The notes beneath the pieces were generated by a model. That model had not been told where the DNA came from and did no database searches. It worked only from the letters and a program-made list of their open reading frames with translations. Both the position numbers and the translations under genes were made by a program. From Tetracentron sinense (taxonomy: Eukaryota; Streptophyta; Magnoliopsida; Trochodendrales; Trochodendraceae), in NCBI GenBank assembly GCA_015143295.1, contig CM026553.1, forward strand, positions 1,116,001-1,180,000: a DNA stretch of 64,000 nt, in the 5' to 3' direction. Below, one piece after another: positions 57,465 through 64,000 of the stretch (position 1 is its first letter; each line of letters begins with the position of its first letter).

Positions 57465-57974
57465 AGGAGTATGGAAGCTTGCGATAGAGACTAATATTTC
57501 TTGTTTTAGATGAGTGCTAGCTTGAAGCACATTCTAATTTTTTTTTCCAAACTCTCATCGTGAGTGGAATGCCCATAATTGATATCCTTTTCTTAATTAG
57601 GTTAAGAAAATTATACCTGCAAAGGAAAAAGGTATGGTCTCTATCATTTTTATAAGTATTTAGGCAAAATAGAGACTCATGACGCTATTACAATGAGGGT
57701 TTGAAAGTTTGTGACTTATAACATTTAACTTTATTTTATTATTTATAAAAATAAAGATTGTGAGAATATGCTTATCGTTACTAAATAGACTTGAGATCGT
57801 CTCTCTTGTTGTTGGCAATGAGACCGCTAGCAACATTCAGGAGGTATCACATACTCTGCGTGCATCGATTGAGGTGCTTTGCATGAAAATTAAGGTCTCG
57901 GTTGGCCCCGCAATGGTATGTGGCACCTCCTCAGTGGATGTTGGATGTTGGTGACCTCACCAGCAACAACCGTG
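57465..57974. other. No recognisable gene
   Basis: The ORF 57760-57954 (64 residues) has no known motif. The first 250 bp loosely resemble 48200-48380. Nothing else seen. Confidence 0.3.
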
Positions 57975-58053
57975 GATCCTATTTTGTAACGAAATGACTG
58001 GTCCTCATTGGTCCACACCCCAATTTTAAATACTCACCTATTGTGGTTAAGAT
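57975..58053. mobile_element. gttaagattca-family MITE, left part
   Basis: Reads aaatgactggtcctcattgg, ccacaccccaattttaaata and cctattgtggttaagat, like 7590-7660. It is cut by the hAT element at 58054; about 7 bp beyond the second target copy the LTR at 58674 removes the rest. Confidence 0.55.
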
Positions 58054-58658
58054 CAGGGCAGAGCAAGGGGGGTGGGGGGGCCATGGCCCCTCCAAAATTT
58101 TTGTAACTCCTTATATATATAGTATGAATAGTGGGCTCCTCAATTAATTAATTTATTTTTAGTATACTTGTCCTCCACAATTTTTTTGTCCAATATAATA
58201 TAGTGGCCCTCCCAATTTTTTTTGTCATATATATAATGGGCCCCCAATGTAGTCCCCTTATGCCCTTGAGGTTGCCACATGTCCCTATTGACACCCCTTA
58301 ACTATGGCTAAAATTCACCCAATCTCAAGGTTCACCTATTTATCCTTGGTTTTTAGAAAAAAATATTTAAATAATTTTAACCTTAAGAGTTAGTGAATTT
58401 TAAACTAGGGTTCGAAAAGAAATTTAATAAAATTTTTAAAACCAAGGATAGGTGGTGAATCTTAAGGGGTATTAATAGGGACACATGGCGACCTCAAAGG
58501 CATTACCGGAAAAAAAAAATCTCAAAATAAAAAAATACCCTAAAAAAAAAATTCTCGGGGGCTACACCCCTGAACCCTCAAATTCCATACCCTCAAATCA
58601 AATTTTTTTTATACATGTATTATGTCCCCCCAATGAAAAATTCTTGGCTCCACCCCTG
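58054..58658. mobile_element. hAT-like element, 605 bp, intact ends
   Basis: The ends CAGGGCAGAGCAAGG and inverted CAGGGGTGGAGCCAAG, with an exact 8-bp duplication GTTAAGAT (58046-58053 and 58659-58666). The length of duplication and CAGGG ends fit hAT. Non-coding; G- and T-rich interior repeats such as ggccctcccaatttttttgtc. It contains a Harbinger-like MITE. Confidence 0.85.
58261..58502. mobile_element. Harbinger-like MITE nested in the hAT element
   Basis: 242 bp. The left arm tgcccttgaggttgccacat and inverted right arm tgcctttgaggtcgccatgt pair, continuing through gtccctatt. TTA flanks both sides (58258-58260, 58503-58505). Inner arms match the gttaagattca family (caccccttaactatggctaa...ggtgaatcttaagggg). 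Confidence 0.8.
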
Positions 58659-58673
58659 GTTAAGATTCATTTA

Positions 58674-60843
58674 TGTTGGACATATATGCCCTCGAAAGCC
58701 AACAAGAGACTTTTCTATGTTGATTAGACAAGCATCATATTCACACAACCAATTATAAATGGTATTTATATTAATTACTGTCTCATATGATGAAGACATA
58801 AAGTTCCATAGGTAACATTGTAGGAAAATCATGCAAAGGTTGTGAGGAGATATGATTTTTCGGTTCCTTGAAAACCTAATATTGTTCGAAGCCTCTAGAG
58901 TACTGGTTGGGCACCGTACTTCATCATGACTTGCACATGTGTAGTTTTATGAGATAGTGTGATGAATCTCATTCACAGAGAGTGGTGACTCTTGACTAAC
59001 ATGTGAGTATATGTAGCAAGTACATAATACTGAACGTGGTCACTAGTGGATACCCTATGGAATACTCTGTCAGATTGTATTAGGATTATCCATTTGACAA
59101 ATTATCCTTAGACCTGAGAGGTTAACATCTTCTCATACATCTGTCTATATGGCTTTGATGTGCCAATCGGCAATGTCCAATATACAGGACTAACTTCGGG
59201 TACATTGGGTCATGTACACAATGTTTGGAGAAGTGTGTAAACACTCAATAAGGAATCCACAACTCCTTAATTGGAGATAATGATATCAAGGTGATACTTG
59301 TTGAACTGAACTGTTAAATCCAGTACTGGTGTTTTTTCGGTAAAATAGTCTGTATCGAAGTTGATATTTTTAATATGGAAAAGTATATATAAATATATAT
59401 GTCAGTTCTTTTATAATGTTTCTTCAAAAGTGTTTTGGAGGTTCAGTTCATTGAAAAAGTAATCATGAGAAAGGGTTCTATTCATAAGCTAGGGACTAAG
59501 ACAGTGGAATTGTTCCAATCCCGGAAGCTTACAAGTGATATCAGAATGTGGAAGGATTTATTTGTAAATATATTGTGAGATGGTACTTACAAGCAATTCT
59601 CTAATTTCTGGAGGTTAATCACATTGTGTTAATGGACATTAATTGTGATTGGTGGAAGTCCAGGGATATAGATAAAATTTTATAATCGTAATGGAGTATA
59701 GGAAAGGTGTTTCCTAGTAACAATGCTTCACCCAAAAAGGTGAAGTACTTGGTCCCACAACCGGAAATAGGAGATCCCTTTAGATCCCACACACAAGGAC
59801 CTTCTTAAAGTATTTAATTTAATTTATAATTAATTTCTCTAAGTAATCACTATATGGTATAGTGAAGCTCTAAAATGTGGAATCACATTGGATGTGAAAA
59901 ACCAAATGGGTAGGACTCATTGGGAATTATTATAAAAGAATAATTCAAGTGACTAAGAGGATTTTGGAAACCCTTTAGGCGTGTGGGGTGGGACCCACCT
60001 ATGGTGGGACGCCCACTTCAAGGAGGAATAATAATTGTTATTATTTTAATTAGTTTCTAATAACTAATATCCTTATTAGATAAGGTTAGTTAGTTAGTTA
60101 CTAATTAAAGATTCTCTACTTGTTAGGGATTCTATTAGTTAGTTACTAATTCAAGATTCCTTATTGGATAAGGATAAGATTAGTTACTAATGGATAAGGT
60201 TGGTTTCTTTTAAGATTAATCCTAATTGGATTAGGAGAATAATCAATAAAGGAAAGTATTGAGGAATCCTAATTGGATTAGGATAAGGTTAATGAATTAT
60301 AATTGGATTACTATTCAAGCAACCAAGAGGGAACTTATATAAAGGATTGGATGCCCAGCCCTTTAAGATATATAATTCTCCAGAATTTTTTCTTCTCTCC
60401 CTCTCCTCAAGTTCACGCCCAACCCTCTCCCCCTTTGAGGGTGTACGGTCACCCTTCCCCTTCTTCCTTTTGTTTGGTTTTTGATCTTGATGATCAAAAA
60501 ACAAGTTCTTTGAAGATCAAGATTGGATCTTGTTTGATCAAGAAAAGGTTCTTGGATAAAAAAAAAAAAAAAAGCATGAAATTTGGAAGGGCCATTAGTT
60601 TCCATTAGAGAAAGCTTTAAAGGAAAAAGAAGGTTCGTGTGAATCGACAGGAGACTTGACACTTGTGAAGTTTTGCGAGTACTATTCTAACGTGGATTTG
60701 ACTTAACATTTTCAAAGTCGCAAAGGTGAATGTTATTCTAACATTCATTGAATAAAATCAATTAGAATCTTAGTCAGATCTTGAGATTCGATGTATGCCC
60801 CCCAAGAACTGTGTTTCTAAAAATAAAAAGAGACATACTTTCA
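58674..60843 (+). repeat. 5' LTR of a copia/LARD-like element
   Basis: 2170 bp from TGTTGGACATATATGCCC to gacatacttTCA, followed directly by a primer site. TATATAA at 60336-60342 is a likely promoter. The region 60040-60300 has repeated ctaattggattaggataagg and gttagttactaatt motifs. Resembles the minus-strand LTR at 33359-35625 in start sequence and TATA spacing. Confidence 0.8.
60336..60342 (+). promoter_or_regulatory. LTR TATA box
   Basis: TATATAA in gaacttatataaaggattgg, about 500 bp before the LTR end. Confidence 0.6.
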
Positions 60844-60844
60844 T

Positions 60845-60858
60845 TGGTATCAGAGCCA
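60845..60858 (+). other. Primer-binding site (tRNA-iMet), perfect
   Basis: TGGTATCAGAGCCA starts 1 bp after the LTR and matches the complement of initiator tRNA-Met at all 14 positions. Confidence 0.9.
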
Positions 60859-63800
60859 GGGCTATGCTTCTCTTTGATTTTTGAGTTTAATCAAGATTTA
60901 TATCAAGATTGCATCCCCTATGAATTTTGGTAGCCCTAATGAATCAATCTTCTAGATTCTTGATTATTGGATAATCATTATTCGGGTTAAGGGATCCCCC
61001 TCTAGTTATTGAGGGAGTAATCAAGCCCTTAGAAATTAGTGTGATACTAATTTCAGTTTTGGATGATTTCAAAACCTCTCTTAATTCTATTAGGGATAGG
61101 TATATAGAGATATAAATTTGGTTAAAGCCCTTTAAGGATTCAGAGATCCTTTTTATATTAAATTAAATTGTTTAATTTATTCTTGTGAGCCCCGGGCAAG
61201 TTTTCCCTTTGATATATACCACTTAGATACCCATTGATATTTTGGCTAGCATATATAGATGAGATTTTATTTATTAAATGTTAATTAATAAATCTCATGG
61301 TGTTAGACACCCTTGCTTAAGTGTTCTTGGAGATTAAAGCTTATTTCGATTAAAATTGATTCATGGATTTTCGGATTTGTATTTGATTAAAAGAATCGAT
61401 ACAGTTTTGGTATTTCGGCCATAACTTTGTGACCGTAAGTCCGATTTAGGTCCATCAGTACATTGTTTCGAAGCCGTCGAAAAGATCTACAACTTTCATG
61501 AAGAAATTTTTTCCAGAATCAATCGTTTTGAGGGTCAAAACTTGAGTCGAAAATCTAAAGCGGGAAAATGAGTTTTCTAAATTAATTTTTCAAGAGGCTT
61601 TCAAATTTTTCCTAAATTCCATTATTTGATTTGAGAGCATGGGATGCTATTAAATCATTTAATGGGCTATCAATTAATTAAATAGTTTAATTATTTGATT
61701 CGTGAGCACGGGCTGAGATTTAATTAAATTGTTTAATTATCTGCTTCGAGTCCACGGGCTATCATTTAATTAAATGTTAATTATGATATCTTTTATGGTT
61801 CCCTAAAAATTTTATAGGAATAATACCATAATTATTGTAGTTGATTTGGATCAATTACATGTGCTCAAAATTTTCGGCTACATAGTATTTATAAATTTTT
61901 ATTTGATTAATAGTTAATCAAGTAATTACATAAATGCCATTGGTTGAGATACAGGGTTTTATCTCAAGTGAATTTTAATTGATAGAGATCAATTATTTTA
62001 TGGACATTTAATACTAGTGTTTAGGGTATTATTTTATTTAATTGTTAAATCAAACAATCCCTAAAGCAGTTGGCCATTGTGGAAAATTTTGAATTCACCT
62101 ATTATTGATTTTTAATTTATTTTTGGAATCAATATAAAGTGATATTAAAAATTAGCAATTTGCTGATTTTTATTTTTGTCTTTTAATAGTTATTAGATCA
62201 AAATAATATGGAAGAGATTAGATCCCTAGCCTAGCCGAATTTAATATGGTGTTTTCTATTTGTTTATCAATTGAGGAATGTGAGGATGAATTTTAGGGTT
62301 AAATTAAATTTTAGAGAAATTGTTTCTCTTAATGATTTTCCAAGCATTAAAGGAAATTTTTTTTCTTTTAATGATGATCTAAAATCTCTAAGAATTTATT
62401 CTTGACATGCTTGCTTTCTTTGCTCTAGGGTTTATGTATTAAATGTTAATAAATGCCTTAACCATATGGGAAAGAGTTTTCCTAAGGTTAACAAAACCCT
62501 TGTTGAGGTTATGGACTTTCTAAGTAATTTGTCATGCCATGTTATTATTCATAGTTGATGAATTGTTAATATATATTCTTGTTGAATGGTGGATGGGTTC
62601 CATTATCATACCTTCTTCTTCTCTCTCTATTCTCTTCTCTTTCTTCTTATGAGTTGTACTCCCCTTGAGCACCCTATTTTGGATGGTTTCTCAAGGTTTC
62701 TTATTTTGAATATGATGTAATATTAGTATTAGGAGTTTCTGATTTTTCTATGGAGAAATCAAATTGAAGATCGAAGATGATGGTAATCGCATGGAGAATA
62801 AATCTTAGAAGGCATTCTACAAGAGTAGTTGTAGGATTTCTAAGATATCATGATCATGTTGACCCATTGTGCGGCTATATTATGTATTTCATGTGATGAT
62901 TTGTTATAGCTTTTAGTTGCTTAGAAAAATCCATAACCCTTGTGATAATGTGATTATCATTTTTTGTGCAAATTTTCGATAATTGGATCAAACCCCACAA
63001 TATGTGTCTTGTTGAAATATAAAAAGTTTGTGTTTAAATAAAACACATTATTATAGCCCTTTTGGACATAATACATGTAGTCCATGTTGAAATTTTTACG
63101 TGGAATATGTTACTTGCATGATTATGAGATAATTATGTCTTAATTGGCATAGATGTAAGCTAACAATATTCACGATTATGGAAAGTGCTTGAGTGACACT
63201 TATAGACCCTAGTAGAGGTCTTAGAGAGTTGTTTAAAGACTTCCATAATTTCTTTTAGACTTAGGGTTGGTGAACCCTAATGTGCTGAAATTAATTCGTA
63301 GAGAATTAAAGGGTAATATAGTCTATTTTGACTTATGGGCTTTAGTGATGCACATGGACACTTTATAATTGTTATTTTGGGTCATGGTGCTTAGTATGAC
63401 CAATGGTCCATCATATGGATGTATGAACCAATTAAAGCCCACTGATGTTAAAAATGACATTTGTACCATTGGATTAGATCCATTAAGATTTCTGGGGTTA
63501 GTGGGAGTTCATTGGAATTAGTTTGATCTAATTAAACAGAAATTTGATTTATTATCATGTGATGATTTTGTATATTGTTCTATACATGTGATACAATGAT
63601 AAATATTGTGAATGCTTTTGATATATGCATTAGATGTATAATTTGTTCATAATAATCTGTTTTTCCTCAAGAAAAATATTAAGTGAATTAAATGGCCTAA
63701 TTTATCCTACGAGATAATATTGCCCTATGACCTTCCATTATCAATAAGACTAGGAATTAATTAGCCTGAGTCTTGTCTTGCCAAAAGGTATTGACATAAT

Positions 63801-64000
63801 TCGGTCTGAATTAAACTCCTAAAGCCTTATTTCTATAGTAGATAGGTTTGTGTATGGCCTGATAGGGAGTATCAACTAAAATGGGGGCACAGCCCTACTT
63901 GATCATATGACGAATCAGAATGATGGGTTTCATTTAACCAAGGAACATGGCGGTTGAAACAGTGATAGTCATGTTGTCCTTGGAGGTCGCAAGAAAATTG
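60859..64000 (+). mobile_element. Non-coding interior of the LTR element, to window end
   Basis: No ORF above about 60 codons and no gag or pol motif in 3.1 kb after the primer site. AT-rich. Three imperfect repeats of about 63 bp lie at 61630-61770 (ttaattaaatagtttaatta, then ttgattcgtgagcacgggct type). This fits a large retrotransposon derivative without coding sequence, or an element whose coding part lies beyond the window; I cannot decide. Confidence 0.5.
61630..61770 (+). repeat. Imperfect 60-65-bp repeats
   Basis: The phrase ttgatt.g.gagca.ggg.t followed by atttaattaaat.gtttaatta occurs at about 61633, 61696 and 61743. Confidence 0.55.

Noticed and set aside
2028..60858. TGGTATCAGAGC sequences as tRNA gene parts
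   Set aside because: Each occurs once, directly after an LTR end, as a primer-binding site; no tRNA cloverleaf surrounds them.

Overview
The window is plant nuclear DNA from a flowering plant with a repeat-rich genome. The evidence is GT-AG introns in a plant-conserved gene, plant-type Ty1/copia, Ty3/gypsy and L1-like elements, many small hAT-, Harbinger- and Mutator-like elements, and LTR primer sites matching initiator tRNA-Met. The sequence does not identify the species. All calls are from reading alone; family names come from motif recognition.

Host gene. Only one host gene is clear. It is a FORGETTER1 / Strawberry-notch homologue on the minus strand, with its ATG at 32102. Seven exons with canonical splice sites join in frame to give the first 363 residues: two LSD1-type zinc ribbons, a Walker A motif and a DECH box. 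Introns 1 (4.65 kb) and 5 (5.3 kb) are filled with repeats. The next exon is not in the window, so intron 7 is at least 20.4 kb or the gene is cut off. A 289-bp Mutator-like MITE lies about 220 bp upstream of the ATG. A small kinase (BSK-like) exon fragment near 956 is the only other host-gene trace.

Layout. 1-1925: a hAT-like element in front of the kinase fragment, and a small tandem repeat. 1926-5441: a decayed copia. 5445-19980: a nest in which an L1-type LINE is split by hAT elements; the larger hAT (7266-19872) holds a Harbinger-like MITE, a second LINE and a young 10.6-kb Tekay-type gypsy with CATCA target duplications. 19983-20260: a third LINE scrap. 20426-32102: the FGT1 homologue with intronic repeats. 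32322-33240: the promoter MITE and remnants. 33359-35625: a minus-strand LTR with no partner. 35626-38700: gypsy LTR-like DNA, minus strand. 39050-46581: decayed gypsy DNA with gag but no pol, then an LTR-like tract rich in hairpins. 46600-48380: several MITEs. 48383-57464: a minus-strand gypsy LTR whose 54-bp tandem array is split by a decayed copia (49216-55436). 57465-58673: nested MITE and hAT. 58674-64000: a 2.17-kb LTR and primer site followed by 3.1 kb without coding sequence, running off the window.

Most of the window is the record of repeated transposon insertion into older transposons and into the introns of one long gene. The points most worth checking are an extra intact ORF with a duplicated motif upstream of gag in the young gypsy, paired GATCGATC palindromes upstream of the TATA box in two separate LTRs, a copia leader complementary to its own LTR, a series of AATGGCGGTA hairpins, and the large FGT1 introns.
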